64,000 nt of DNA from assembly GCA_002173095.1 (NCBI GenBank), contig NHBK01000009.1, forward strand, positions 620,001 to 684,000, read 5' to 3'. The notes under the pieces were generated by a model, which saw only the letters and a list, made by a program, of their open reading frames with translations, was not told where the DNA came from and searched no databases. The number at the start of each line of letters is the position of its first letter. Within the stretch, counting starts at the first letter, position 1. This DNA comes from Hyphomonadaceae bacterium TMED5. Lineage in GTDB: Bacteria; Pseudomonadota; Alphaproteobacteria; Caulobacterales; Hyphomonadaceae. A program made the translations under genes and the position numbers. Below are positions 25,775-35,295 of this stretch, piece after piece.

Positions 25775-27097
25775 ATGAAAACGAAACTATTGGGCATAGG
25801 GCTCCTCGCCGCAACCATGTTGTCGCCGACAGCTCTCGCAGACTCTTTCGCCATCAGTGAATACGGCGCATCCGATCTGGGGCGTGCGAATTCCGGGCGG
25901 GTGACGCAGACAGAAGATGCTTCTGCAGCTTATGGTAATCCGGCCTTGATGACTGGTTTTGAAGATAGCCAGGTCAGCGCTGGCCTGAGCGCAATTCTTG
26001 GAACGTCCAGCTATCGCGATACGGGGTCGGTAGACGCCCTTGGCGCGCCGCTCGGTGGCAATACGAGTGGCTTTCTGGAAGATGGCTATGTGCCGTATGG
26101 CCATGTCGTTTACGCTCCGGATGCGCGTTGGCGTTTAGGCCTTTCGGTGACAGCGCCTTTTGGGCTCGCCACCGAATATGAAGCGGATTGGCCGGGTCGC
26201 TATCAGGCAATCAAATCCAGCCTTCAGGCGATCAATATCAATCCGAGTGCAGCTTATGCTGTTACCGATACATTCTCCGTCGGTGCTGGGTTGAATCTCC
26301 AATATGTGACAGCCGAACTGAGCAGCGCCATTGATTTCGGCGCGGTATGTTTCGCGCAAGTGGACCCGACCACATGTGCAAGCGCAGGGCTAACGCCTCA
26401 GGCGGCTGACGGGCTGACCGATATTGAAGGCGAGGACTGGTCAGTAGGCTGGAATGTCGGCGCGAGCTGGATGCCGCACCCCGATTGGACGCTCGGCATT
26501 CATTATCGGTCAGAGATCGACCATGAGCTTGAAGGCGATGCGGACTTTACCGTTCCGGCGCAGGCGCAATTGCTGACGGCGAGCGGTGCGTTCGCCGACA
26601 CGCCGGGTACAGCTGCTCTCAACTTGCCAGCGTCAACGGAAATTGGTGCCCGCTGGCAGGCAACTGAACGTCTGGCCGTTTATGCCGACGCTATCTGGAC
26701 CGAATGGTCGAGCCTTGAAGAATTGCGGGTCGATTTTGAGAACCCTGTCCAGCCCGATGCAGTGGAAGAGCTGAGCTATAAAGACGCCGGTCGCTATAGC
26801 ATTGGTGCAGACTACGCAGTGAATGACAGACTGACGCTGCGTGCAGGCTATGCCTATGATGAAACACCGGTGCAGCCGGAAGATCGCAGCGCACGCATTC
26901 CAGATAATGACCGTCAGATCTTTGCACTGGGTGGAAGCTATGACGTCAACGACTTCTGGACGATTGATGCGGCCTATAACCGGGTGGAAATTGACGAAAC
27001 AGATTTCGACCAGACCGGTTCATATGCTGATCAGGTCATGGGCGTATACTCCGGACATGCAGACGTGATTTCCGTAGGTGTTTCGCGAACATTCTGA
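25775..27097 (+). CDS. OmpP1/FadL/TodX-family outer-membrane transporter
   Basis: A 440-residue outer-membrane protein for uptake of long-chain fatty acids or other hydrophobic compounds. The signal peptide (MKTKLLGIGLLAATML...) ends near ALA-D. The FadL hatch start is visible: FAISEYGASDLGRANSG, then the family signature AAYGNPALMTGF. A long barrel follows, with the RLGLSVTAPFGLATEY strand and DWTLGIHYRSEIDHELEGDA (LGIHYRS being the common form), and it ends GVSRTF with a terminal Phe. AGAGGAAA is the ribosome binding site. A terminator follows at 27117. Confidence 0.93.
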   Translation: MKTKLLGIGLLAATMLSPTALADSFAISEYGASDLGRANSGRVTQTEDASAAYGNPALMTGFEDSQVSAGLSAILGTSSYRDTGSVDALGAPLGGNTSGFLEDGYVPYGHVVYAPDARWRLGLSVTAPFGLATEYEADWPGRYQAIKSSLQAININPSAAYAVTDTFSVGAGLNLQYVTAELSSAIDFGAVCFAQVDPTTCASAGLTPQAADGLTDIEGEDWSVGWNVGASWMPHPDWTLGIHYRSEIDHELEGDADFTVPAQAQLLTASGAFADTPGTAALNLPASTEIGARWQATERLAVYADAIWTEWSSLEELRVDFENPVQPDAVEELSYKDAGRYSIGADYAVNDRLTLRAGYAYDETPVQPEDRSARIPDNDRQIFALGGSYDVNDFWTIDAAYNRVEIDETDFDQTGSYADQVMGVYSGHADVISVGVSRTF

Positions 27098-27116
27098 TCA
27101 AAAAACAGCCAAACAG

Positions 27117-27150
27117 AAGTGCCGGTGTCCCGCGAGGAGCCGGCACTTTT
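27117..27150 (+). terminator. rho-independent terminator
   Basis: Nine-base perfect stem (27117-27125 with 27140-27148), 14-nt loop and a T4 end, 20 bp after the FadL-type gene. Confidence 0.75.
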
Positions 27151-27300
27151 GCCTTTGTCTCTGGGCAGTAGAACTGAAAAAAATCAGGGAAACGGGGTTC
27201 CAATCGCCCCCCAAAGTCTGTCAGTCTTTGAGACTGGGTAGAAAATTTAAAGGCGTTGCCGGGGCGTGGCAGTGCCTTTTTCAGCAAAAATGGGGGACAC

Positions 27301-27468
27301 ATGAGTGTGGATTTCACGCGTCGTGCCGTGCTTGGCACGTCTTGGAAACTTGGCGTAAGCGGATTGGTTCTGGCCAGTGCGGGCCCACTTTTGGGGGCGT
27401 GTTCGAAGCCCGAAGAGGTTCTTGAAACAGCAGAGCTCGGGCCCTACGCCGTTTGGCGCGAAATGTAG
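27301..27468 (+). CDS. N-terminal fragment of a split lipoprotein (signal peptide part)
   Basis: A 55-residue piece that starts at ATG 27301 with GGGGGA upstream. It contains a twin-arginine-like FTRRAVLG and a lipobox LLGAC (Cys34), then runs into TAG at 27466. The very same frame continues without any other stop to 30417. The codon before the stop gives YAVWREM and the one after gives RALRQSPDH, so a Gln codon (CAG) changed to TAG would explain the break. On its own the fragment would be only an exported stub. It belongs with the next entry. Confidence 0.6.
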   Translation: MSVDFTRRAVLGTSWKLGVSGLVLASAGPLLGACSKPEEVLETAELGPYAVWREM

Positions 27469-27474
27469 AGGGCT

Positions 27475-30417
27475 TTGCGTCAGAGCCCGGACCATTCGGC
27501 GGGACGCGCTGCTTCTCTTGTCCAGACGGGCGACCTTTCTGCCATTCATGGCTTTGTGCGCGATGAAATCCGTCTCATTTCAACTGAATCACACAGGTTT
27601 TCATTCGGGAATGTTGTCCGATATGGCACGCGCGCCGCGCTGCGTGCGGGCGCGGGCACAGCGCGAGAAAAAGCCGAGCTGCTGGCAGAGTTGATCAGGC
27701 AGACAGGTGCGGACGCGGAAGTCGTCGATATCGCCAAACCAGGGCGTGCTGAAACAGCAGGTCTGTTCTTCCGCGATTTCGAACAGGATTTCGATCCCGA
27801 ATTCTCTGCTGCCCAAATGGCCAGCTGGCGAGATCGTCTTGGAGAACCTGCTGAAGGTGCGGGCGCGGTCCAGATCGATGATAGCGGCACAGAAGACATT
27901 GCCCGGCAATTGCGCGGGCTGCTGAGTGACGACCAATTCGAGGACATCGGACGTGGCCGATATGATGATCGCTCCTTTGGCCGCTATCCGGTTGTACGCA
28001 TCACCCAGGCCGATGGCGCTGTGTTGCTCGCAGACCCTCACCGCCCGGAAGCCGAATTGACGGCATGGCCTGAAGACCTGCGGACCTATGATACGCCAGC
28101 GGCTGAAAGTGATCTGGCCGTGTCTGTCTCTCTTTCGGCTACGATGTCTGACAGCATGGATGAGCCGGTCGAGATTGCGCGCGGGGAATGGCAGGCAGAT
28201 GAAGTGGCCGGACGTCAGCTTCGTATTGGCTTTAAAGCGGGTGTCGATGCCATGCAGGTGCTCGGCTCCCGGATCAGCGATCTGCGTGCCTTTACACCTA
28301 TTCTTAAAGTACAGGCGCTGGATGGCGAGGAATTGGACCCGGAGCGCCAGTTCACTATGGGCGACACTGTTACCCTGGAAGGGGACAGGATCACTTTGTC
28401 TGACGACAATGAGGTCCTCATCAATGGTCAGCCAATAGGCGCAGGCGAGGCGTCCGGACTTGCAGCTGGTGTTGCCTCGGCGGAGATGGAGGTCGATGCC
28501 AGCACCTATCCGGATATGAAAGTTCGCGTCTGGCCACGTAATGGTGCTGGCGAAATGGTTGAAGGCCTGACGGCCGCCGATTTCAGTCTGACGGATGAGG
28601 GCGAAAGCGTGACCCACATTCTGAGGTCACGTGATATTGCGCCTCGAATTCTGTTCCTTGCAGACGACTCCCTTTCCATGCCGCGAGAATTTCGCGGTGA
28701 TGACGCACCGGAAATGCAGCGCCTTCAGCGGGACGTTGAAGCGATTGCTAAAACGGTGCACCCAAATGCCAGCGTGACTGTTCGCCAGACCGGATCAACG
28801 CTCTGGACCGAGCTGCTGAAGGCTGCGGATGAACCCTATAATCTGGTTGTGTACGCGACTGATGGTGACGTCACTGATGCAAAACCGGATGAAGGTGGGC
28901 TGGCCAAACTGCGTGCTGGGCCACGAACGCTGATCATGGATGTAGATGGCGAGCTGATTTCTCGCCCGAACGCATCGACCAGCGCAATCTTCAACGAGCT
29001 TGCTGACGTCACGAATGGTCAGGCTGTAAGCGTTGTTGAGGGGGACACCTCAGAGGTTGAACGTGTCATTCAGGCGTTTTTGATGTCTGATGAGGCGCTG
29101 GCGCCTTATCAGCTGACATATCGCGCGGCAGGTGGTGAAGCCGGTGAAACCCGCACAGTGGATCTGGCCCTTGATCAGCTCGCTTCGGACGCAGACTATC
29201 TGGTGCCCGACGTCGAAATGCGTGGACAGATGCGCAAGCTGGTCGCTGTGAACCTGACCGTTGCCGTTGGCGGCAATGAGGTCACTCGCGTTCTGTTCGG
29301 CCATTCGGGATATGGTGACGTCACCGAAGAGGACCTGAACAGCCTGCATGGCGCCATGCTTGGGTCGCATATCCTTGCCTTTGAAGGACCATCGCCTTCG
29401 CTATCAACCCTGCTTGATGACGTGCTGACGGCCAAGCTATCTATTGAAGACTTGGATAGGGCCACTGCCGAAGAGCCCGCGGATGTGAACGGGCTGGTCG
29501 ATAAGCTGGAAAAGGGCGTTGATGTTTTGCCGGGTGAACTGGCAACCTTCCTTGCGCGTGCTGGCAAACTATCCGGAGACGATTTTGCAACGGCTGAACA
29601 CGGGCTCAGAACCGTATTGTTCTCCAGTCATACTGTGGTGAATTCAAACCGTTATATCAAACGCGTTGATATTATGCCGCTTGCTGATGCTGCGGTTCTG
29701 ACGCCATCCCGGGAGACGCTGGTTGAGGTCGCGTTTCGGTCTTCGGCTGCACTGGCCATGGGCGAGGCGGCAATGTTTCCGAATAGCACAGTCTCTCTGC
29801 TTGAGGGCAAAGCACTCGCGCCCATCAGCCTGAGGCGCTTTCGAGATGCGGGAATGGCGCCAGAGCGTGTTGAAGAGTGGGATGCATTTGAAGACCGTAT
29901 CAGCGACCCGTTCAGTTTTCCGGGCGCGCTCCATTTTGCCGCTGAAGACGGGTCTGTGCTGGCCAGTTGGACGATCAAGAAAGAGACCGGTGAAGTTTAC
30001 GCTATGCTGGCCGACGGGTCTGGCGGCGGCAGCGCAGAAGAACGGATGATGCGCGACCTTCAGGAGCTGGACCGCATCATCGCTTTGATCAATCTGATTG
30101 CGATGATGGCCGGTGCCGCTGGTGCTGTGAGTGGATTGGGCGGCGTGTCGCTGGGGATTGTTGCGGCCTATGGTCAGCGTCTCGCGCGTGTCTACGCAGC
30201 TGTTTCCATGGCGATTATTCTAATGGATGACCGGGGGATTGCACCTGCCGTGAAACTCGCCATTGCGGGTATGGCCTGCGAGGTCGTGAAGGCGATCTCG
30301 CTCGGCGTGTTTGCGGGGGCTGGTAAATCGGCCGATACGGCCGTGACCATTTTTGCGGCGTCTGAAAACTATATCGGAATGGCGGGTGGCAGTACGCCGT
30401 TCAGTTGCCCGATTTAG
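27475..30417 (+). CDS. transglutaminase-like/VWA-domain protein, main part after in-frame TAG
   Basis: 980 residues from a TTG just after the stop; this start is not convincing, and the natural protein probably begins at 27301 (about 1038 residues). The first 120 residues resemble a transglutaminase-like fold (AALRAGAGTAREKAELLAEL, then GADAEVVD) but lack the usual catalytic Cys. A von Willebrand A-like domain follows, with the metal site DDSLS at residue 397 and VVYATDGDV further on. Near the C-terminus are two hydrophobic, glycine-rich stretches (GAAGAVSGLGGVSLGIVAAY). If translation restarts here the protein would lack a signal peptide and stay in the cytoplasm. It may therefore be a pseudogene, a sequencing error, or be read through. 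Function unknown. Confidence 0.7.
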   Translation: MRQSPDHSAGRAASLVQTGDLSAIHGFVRDEIRLISTESHRFSFGNVVRYGTRAALRAGAGTAREKAELLAELIRQTGADAEVVDIAKPGRAETAGLFFRDFEQDFDPEFSAAQMASWRDRLGEPAEGAGAVQIDDSGTEDIARQLRGLLSDDQFEDIGRGRYDDRSFGRYPVVRITQADGAVLLADPHRPEAELTAWPEDLRTYDTPAAESDLAVSVSLSATMSDSMDEPVEIARGEWQADEVAGRQLRIGFKAGVDAMQVLGSRISDLRAFTPILKVQALDGEELDPERQFTMGDTVTLEGDRITLSDDNEVLINGQPIGAGEASGLAAGVASAEMEVDASTYPDMKVRVWPRNGAGEMVEGLTAADFSLTDEGESVTHILRSRDIAPRILFLADDSLSMPREFRGDDAPEMQRLQRDVEAIAKTVHPNASVTVRQTGSTLWTELLKAADEPYNLVVYATDGDVTDAKPDEGGLAKLRAGPRTLIMDVDGELISRPNASTSAIFNELADVTNGQAVSVVEGDTSEVERVIQAFLMSDEALAPYQLTYRAAGGEAGETRTVDLALDQLASDADYLVPDVEMRGQMRKLVAVNLTVAVGGNEVTRVLFGHSGYGDVTEEDLNSLHGAMLGSHILAFEGPSPSLSTLLDDVLTAKLSIEDLDRATAEEPADVNGLVDKLEKGVDVLPGELATFLARAGKLSGDDFATAEHGLRTVLFSSHTVVNSNRYIKRVDIMPLADAAVLTPSRETLVEVAFRSSAALAMGEAAMFPNSTVSLLEGKALAPISLRRFRDAGMAPERVEEWDAFEDRISDPFSFPGALHFAAEDGSVLASWTIKKETGEVYAMLADGSGGGSAEERMMRDLQELDRIIALINLIAMMAGAAGAVSGLGGVSLGIVAAYGQRLARVYAAVSMAIILMDDRGIAPAVKLAIAGMACEVVKAISLGVFAGAGKSADTAVTIFAASENYIGMAGGSTPFSCPI

Positions 30418-30429
30418 AGCATGGCACAT

Positions 30430-30466
30430 AATAAACGGGACCCGATTGGATCAGGTCCCGTTTATT
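30430..30466. terminator. strong bidirectional terminator between converging genes
   Basis: A 13-bp perfect stem (30430-30442 AATAAACGGGACC with 30454-30466) and an 11-nt loop, with A/T-rich flanks on both sides. It sits between the VWA protein gene and purL, which converge. Confidence 0.85.
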
Positions 30467-30487
30467 AAATCTGTCTGATCGAAGGGC

Positions 30488-32770
30488 TTACTCGCCGCTC
30501 ATGAATTTCGGCATCCAGCCTTCATGTGCGTCACGCAGCGTGGCGAGCGATATGAAGTCGCCTTCCTGCGGATCATCAATCGACAGGAAGATGCCAGGCT
30601 CGTCAGAGAAGTCTTCGCCAATGAAGTCGCCAACTTGCTGGTAGATCACGTCCGCCGCATCAAAGTGTGCTGCAAAGGCTTCGGCTTTGTCAGCGGACAC
30701 TGCGATAAGGAAGCGCGCCTGAGTTTCGCCAAACAGAGCGCCAAGCGCCGTGTCGGATGTTGTCAGAACGCGTGTCATCAGATTGCTGGACAGCGCCATC
30801 TCCGTTGCCGCGCAGGCAATGCCGCCATCGGAGATGTCATGTACAGCGTTGGCCAGACCGCTCTCGATACAGCTGCGAACAGCATCAGCGTTTTTCTTCT
30901 CAAGCGCCAGATCGACCGGCGGCGGTGGACCGAGGTCTTCGCCTTTGAGGCCCAGCCATTCGCGCGCATAGAGTGACGCGCCGAGATGCGCATGCGTTTC
31001 GCCGATCAGGAACAGAGCATCACCAGCCTGCGCGCCATGAAGCGTTGTAACTTTGGTCACGTCTTCGATGAGGCCGACGCCGCCAACAACCGGAGTTGGT
31101 GGAATAGCGACACCGTCTGTCTCGTTATAGAGGGAGACGTTGCCAGACACGACCGGGAAGTCGAGTTCGCGGCAGGCCTCTGCCATGCCTTCAATCGCCT
31201 TGACGATATAGCCCATCGTGTTCGGCTTTTCTGGATTGCCGAAATTGAGGTTGTCTGTGATGGCAATCGGTTTCGCGCCAACCGCAGACAGATTGCGATA
31301 GGATTCTGCAACAACGGCTTTACCGCCCTCAAATGGGCCAGCGGCCACATAATGCGGATTACAGTCTGAGCAGATGGCCAGCGCTTTGTTGGTGCCGTGA
31401 ATACGGACAATCGCCGCATCGCCGCCGGAGGTGGAGCTATCGACCGTGTCGCCCATCACATGGCGGTCATATTGTTCCCAGACCCAACGCTTGGAGGCCA
31501 TGTCCGGGCAGGACATAAGCTTCAACAGAACGTCTGTCAGGCTTTCCGGCGCATCATAGGCGTCGATATCCAGTTCCGCACGCGGTGTTGGCTCAACCCA
31601 TGGGCGGTCATAATTTGGCGCATCTTCTGCAAGCGGCGGCACCGGAATATCGCAGACCACTTCGCCGAATTGCTTCAGCACCATATGGCCGGTATCGGTC
31701 GTCATGCCGATGACTTCAGCGTCGAGGTCCCATTTATCGAAAATGGCTTTGGCGATGTCTTCCTTGCCCGGTTTGAGAACCATGAGCATACGCTCCTGGC
31801 TTTCAGAAAGCATGATCTCATAGGCGGTCATGCCATCTTCGCGCTGAGGCACTTTGTCGAGATCCATCTCAACGCCAATGCCGCCTTTGTCTGCCATTTC
31901 GACAGATGAAGAGGTAAGGCCCGCTGCGCCCATATCCTGAATGGCCTGAATGGCATCTGTTTCCATCAGCTCAAGGCAGGCTTCGATGAGGAGTTTCTCG
32001 GTGAATGGGTCGCCGACCTGTACGGTTGGGCGTTTTTCCTCGTCACCTTCAGAGAATTCTGCAGACGCCATAGTCGCGCCGTGAATGCCGTCGCGGCCGG
32101 TTTTGGAGCCGACATAGAAGATTGGGTTGCCCGGCGTTGCGCCCCGCGCATAGAAGATCTTGTCCTGATCGGCGAGGCCCACAGCCATCGCATTGACGAG
32201 GATGTTGCCGTTATAGCCCGCATCGAACTGGGTTTCGCCTGCAACGGTCGGAACGCCGACGCAATTGCCATAACCGCCAATACCGGACACGACGCCTGCC
32301 ACGAGTGAGCGCGTTTTTGGATGAGATGGGTCACCAAAGCGCAGCGCATTGACCAGAGCGATCGGGCGCGCGCCCATTGTGAAGACGTCACGCAGAATGC
32401 CGCCAACGCCTGTTGCCGCGCCCTGATAAGGCTCGATGTAAGACGGGTGGTTATGGCTCTCCATTTTGAAGATCGCAGCCTGACCGTCGCCAATGTCGAT
32501 CACGCCCGCATTCTCGCCGGGACCCTGAATAACCGAAGCATTCTTGGTCGGGAATTTGGAGAGATGGCGACGTGAGGATTTGTACGAGCAGTGCTCGGAC
32601 CACATCACTGAATAAATGCCGAGCTCGACAAGGTTTGGATGCCGACCCAGACGGGTAATCAGGCGGTCCCATTCCTCAGTATTGATGCCGTGTTCAGCAG
32701 CATCGGTCTGGGATTGCTCAGCCTGCATGGCGGCGATGATTTTGGCGGAGAGATCGGCAGTAACAGTCAT
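30488..32770 (-). CDS. purL: phosphoribosylformylglycinamidine synthase subunit PurL
   Basis: The 760-residue small type of PurL, which makes formylglycinamidine ribonucleotide in step four of purine synthesis together with PurQ and PurS (not in this window). The ATP and substrate regions are intact: [12 protein letters not shown], then [26 protein letters not shown] (conserved parts [17 protein letters not shown]), GGDAAIVRI, and the second-half [10 protein letters not shown] and [11 protein letters not shown]. Length agrees with the family. The gene stands alone, with no pur neighbours, and ends at the terminator at 30430. Confidence 0.97.
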   Translation of the reverse strand: MTVTADLSAKIIAAMQAEQSQTDAAEHGINTEEWDRLITRLGRHPNLVELGIYSVMWSEHCSYKSSRRHLSKFPTKNASVIQGPGENAGVIDIGDGQAAIFKMESHNHPSYIEPYQGAATGVGGILRDVFTMGARPIALVNALRFGDPSHPKTRSLVAGVVSGIGGYGNCVGVPTVAGETQFDAGYNGNILVNAMAVGLADQDKIFYARGATPGNPIFYVGSKTGRDGIHGATMASAEFSEGDEEKRPTVQVGDPFTEKLLIEACLELMETDAIQAIQDMGAAGLTSSSVEMADKGGIGVEMDLDKVPQREDGMTAYEIMLSESQERMLMVLKPGKEDIAKAIFDKWDLDAEVIGMTTDTGHMVLKQFGEVVCDIPVPPLAEDAPNYDRPWVEPTPRAELDIDAYDAPESLTDVLLKLMSCPDMASKRWVWEQYDRHVMGDTVDSSTSGGDAAIVRIHGTNKALAICSDCNPHYVAAGPFEGGKAVVAESYRNLSAVGAKPIAITDNLNFGNPEKPNTMGYIVKAIEGMAEACRELDFPVVSGNVSLYNETDGVAIPPTPVVGGVGLIEDVTKVTTLHGAQAGDALFLIGETHAHLGASLYAREWLGLKGEDLGPPPPVDLALEKKNADAVRSCIESGLANAVHDISDGGIACAATEMALSSNLMTRVLTTSDTALGALFGETQARFLIAVSADKAEAFAAHFDAADVIYQQVGDFIGEDFSDEPGIFLSIDDPQEGDFISLATLRDAHEGWMPKFMSGE

Positions 32771-32909
32771 GACCGGTCTTTAGCGCCGAAACTCAGGATT
32801 CGGAAGAGCCAATCGAGCAGTCATTTTAAAGAGAAGTTTGTGCCGGTCTAAGCGCTTTGTTAAAATCGGTCTGGTTAGTCTGGTTTAGCACCAGAGTCAG
32901 GACACGATT

Positions 32910-34013
32910 TTGATAACGCCGCTAACGCCATCTCACCTGACCGGGTTCATGGATTTGATTGAAATCTGCGGATTTCCCCGCCGCTCCCGCGCGGGCTGGC
33001 ATTGGGCTTTTTTCGAAAACCCTGAACAGGAATTAGAACCTGCGGGATATGCACTGGAAACCGATGGTGTGTTGCAGGGTACGATTGGGACGCATCGCCG
33101 TGTCCTGAGAAATCGCGATCGCCGGATCAGTCTAATTTCAGCACATACCACAGTGACGCGACTGTCCTCGCCGGGCAGCGGTATTCGGCTGATGCGGCAT
33201 ACACTGAATAACTATAAAGGCGAGGGCGTGTTTACCCTCAACAACAATGCGCTTTCTGCCCCGGTTTATCCGCGCATTGGCGTGATGCCGTGGCGCGGCG
33301 AAGAGGGTAAGCTTTATCTTGAAAAAGGATTGAGCTGGTTCGAGCTGGGCGTCTCTAAAGTTTTCAACTCTCTCAGCCAGACAGGCCTGGGTAACGCATT
33401 GCGCTCCAGAGAACGCCTATCGTCACGACTTTCGCCCCTTACGGATACTGTGCAGACATCCGGCCTTGTCATGGTCAATCCGTTTCGCCGAGGAGATTCT
33501 GAAAAGCTCGACCGGTTCAGCGACGCGATGCAGGCAGGCGAGAATTTCGAAATGACGCGAACGGGCGAAATCTGGAGATACCGGCTTAGCGATCCTGACT
33601 TCAAAGAATGTCAGCGCATATATGCTGTTGAGGAAGCAGGGGAATATACGGGCCTATTGGCGGTGTCGCTCTGCAAAGAGAGTGAGCTGTCTGCTTCCGC
33701 GCTGGAAATTGAAGATCTGGCGCGACTGGAAACCTGCTCCGCCTCAAGAGATGACCTGTTGACGGCCGCAAAGGATATTGCCTGTCAGGTGAAAGTGGCG
33801 CGCGTGCGATGGCGCATTCTACCCACGGATTTTGCATCGCCTGAGAATTCAGACTGGATGGTTCGGGCCAAGCCTTATCATTTCAGTCACGCACAGTTCC
33901 GGGATGAGGCAGTGGCTGATCATTGGACACCGGGCGTTGGCAATGGGGATTTCTTCTTTGCAACACGTCGACCGCCGAAATTCCGGCGGTCGTCCACGAA
34001 TAAAACGGGGTAA
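32910..34013 (+). CDS. GNAT-like acetyltransferase-fold protein of unknown substrate
   Basis: A 367-residue protein starting from TTG 32910 with AGGA seven bases before; the next in-frame ATG is at 32949. The first half has the layout of GNAT-superfamily proteins: WHWAFFENPE, a strand pair with GYALETDGVLQGTIGTHRR, and RISLISAHTTVTRLSSPGSGIRLMRH (key part SPGSGIRLMRH, comparable with the acetyl-CoA loop and following helix). VFTLNNNALSAPVYPRIGVM follows. No pathway hint from neighbours. It converges on the next gene with a 4-bp gap. Confidence 0.6.
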   Translation: MITPLTPSHLTGFMDLIEICGFPRRSRAGWHWAFFENPEQELEPAGYALETDGVLQGTIGTHRRVLRNRDRRISLISAHTTVTRLSSPGSGIRLMRHTLNNYKGEGVFTLNNNALSAPVYPRIGVMPWRGEEGKLYLEKGLSWFELGVSKVFNSLSQTGLGNALRSRERLSSRLSPLTDTVQTSGLVMVNPFRRGDSEKLDRFSDAMQAGENFEMTRTGEIWRYRLSDPDFKECQRIYAVEEAGEYTGLLAVSLCKESELSASALEIEDLARLETCSASRDDLLTAAKDIACQVKVARVRWRILPTDFASPENSDWMVRAKPYHFSHAQFRDEAVADHWTPGVGNGDFFFATRRPPKFRRSSTNKTG

Positions 34014-34017
34014 GCTC

Positions 34018-35142
34018 TTATTCCGCAGCTGCGGCTGGGGCTTCGGCTACCGGGGCAGGTGCGGTGAACAGGATTTGTGAGACAAATCTCTGGCCGTTTG
34101 CGTCTGTCTGGAATGGGTCGGCTTCAGCCGGGAAGATGAAGCAGAAATCTGTCGGACAGGTCTCGTCTGGAAGCTGTTCGGCCTGAAACGCTCTAACGGA
34201 GGGCGGCGTGCCGGTTGCCTGCGCTGACTGGGCAGACTGAAGCAGAAGCGAGCTTTCCAGCTCATCGGGCCAAACTTCAGCGTATTTCATTACGAATACC
34301 ACGACCTGACCGTCATCATTCAGCCCTGAAGCAGAAAGCGCCGTTGTTCGATCCTGCGCATCGCTTACAATCTGGATTTCAGCGGGAGCTGAAAGCGCAA
34401 ACGGCAGGGGCGCTCCATCGTCCTGAGCGACAAACTCGAACTGGCCGGGTGCGTCATTGGTTGGAAAGAAGCTGTAATTCGTCGCGTTCAGGCCCATTTG
34501 CCAATAGGCGGCGACCAGTAGTGGGCGGAGTTGTGACCAGACTGCGTCTTTGTCGACGTCCGGCGTCGCTGCGATTTCGCCCTGAATCTGATCGCGCAGC
34601 TCGATGAATTCGTCCTGACCAATAAAGCTGCCAATCTCATTCACCAGAGCCTGCCAGGCGGTTTGAATTGCAGCTGGCTCGGTATCCCATTGCGAATTGC
34701 CCGCCGCACCGATGATCAGGCGCAAAATGGACCGCATATAGTGCTGGCGCGCCTGATAGATATAGTTGATCGCGTCTTCACAGCTGATCTCTTCAGCGTC
34801 GCCTATGGCCCGAAGCGCGAGGGCTTCATAGCGTTCGGCAATTTCAGCCTGACCAGCTTCTGTCTGTGCGGCTTCGGGATTGGCTGCCATCCAGTTCTGA
34901 CGCGTGAATTGAATCTCGCTGACCAGCGCGCGCCGGTCAGAATATCCCAGCACCTGACACTTACGGTCCAGCGCGTGGACCAATAGCCAGCTGGCCAGAT
35001 ATTGATCAGCTTCAGAAATGGCGCTGTCTTCACTGCCAGCAGGAGGAGTGGTGTCCGTAGCAGGGGCGGACTGGGCAAAGCCAGCGCCGCAGACTGCAGT
35101 CATGAGAACAGACATCAGGCCAGCGCGAAAAGTGAAGGTCAT
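34018..35142 (-). CDS. secreted protein of unknown function
   Basis: A 374-residue protein. ATG 35142 has GGAG upstream and opens a signal peptide ending GAGFA-Q; a longer frame to 35169 lacks this. The mature part is acidic and helical in the first two-thirds (with a conserved-looking DRKCQVLGYSDRRAL and CEDAINYIYQARQHYMRS) and strand-rich later. Two cysteine pairs are present (around CQVL/CEDA and CPTDFCF). No family recognised. It starts 154 bp downstream of the DUF3089 gene on the same strand, past that gene's terminator. Confidence 0.7.
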   Translation of the reverse strand: MTFTFRAGLMSVLMTAVCGAGFAQSAPATDTTPPAGSEDSAISEADQYLASWLLVHALDRKCQVLGYSDRRALVSEIQFTRQNWMAANPEAAQTEAGQAEIAERYEALALRAIGDAEEISCEDAINYIYQARQHYMRSILRLIIGAAGNSQWDTEPAAIQTAWQALVNEIGSFIGQDEFIELRDQIQGEIAATPDVDKDAVWSQLRPLLVAAYWQMGLNATNYSFFPTNDAPGQFEFVAQDDGAPLPFALSAPAEIQIVSDAQDRTTALSASGLNDDGQVVVFVMKYAEVWPDELESSLLLQSAQSAQATGTPPSVRAFQAEQLPDETCPTDFCFIFPAEADPFQTDANGQRFVSQILFTAPAPVAEAPAAAAE

Positions 35143-35238
35143 GAAATACTCCGGGTTCGTTTTGCGCACGCTAACAAGGCCGGAAATCAGACTGCAAGAG
35201 TCAAAGTCAGTTCTTCTGAGAAGTGCTGGGAGGTGTCA

Positions 35239-35271
35239 CAAAAAAGCCCCGACGCGTCAGGCATCGGGGCT
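35239..35271 (-). terminator. rho-independent terminator of the DUF3089 gene
   Basis: Stem AGCCCCGA (35245-35252) with TCGGGGCT (35264-35271), 11-nt loop, followed on the minus strand by a T6 run. It lies 24 bp beyond the DUF3089 stop. Confidence 0.85.
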
Positions 35272-35295
35272 GTGTTTTGCAGTCGTGATGACGGA

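Noticed and set aside
27466-27468. TAG read as pyrrolysine
   Set aside because: No pyrrolysine genes in view and the context fits a simple Gln codon change; other genes here use ordinary stops.
27601-28617. Minus-strand open frame of 338 codons
   Set aside because: Antisense to the VWA-domain gene; no start signal.
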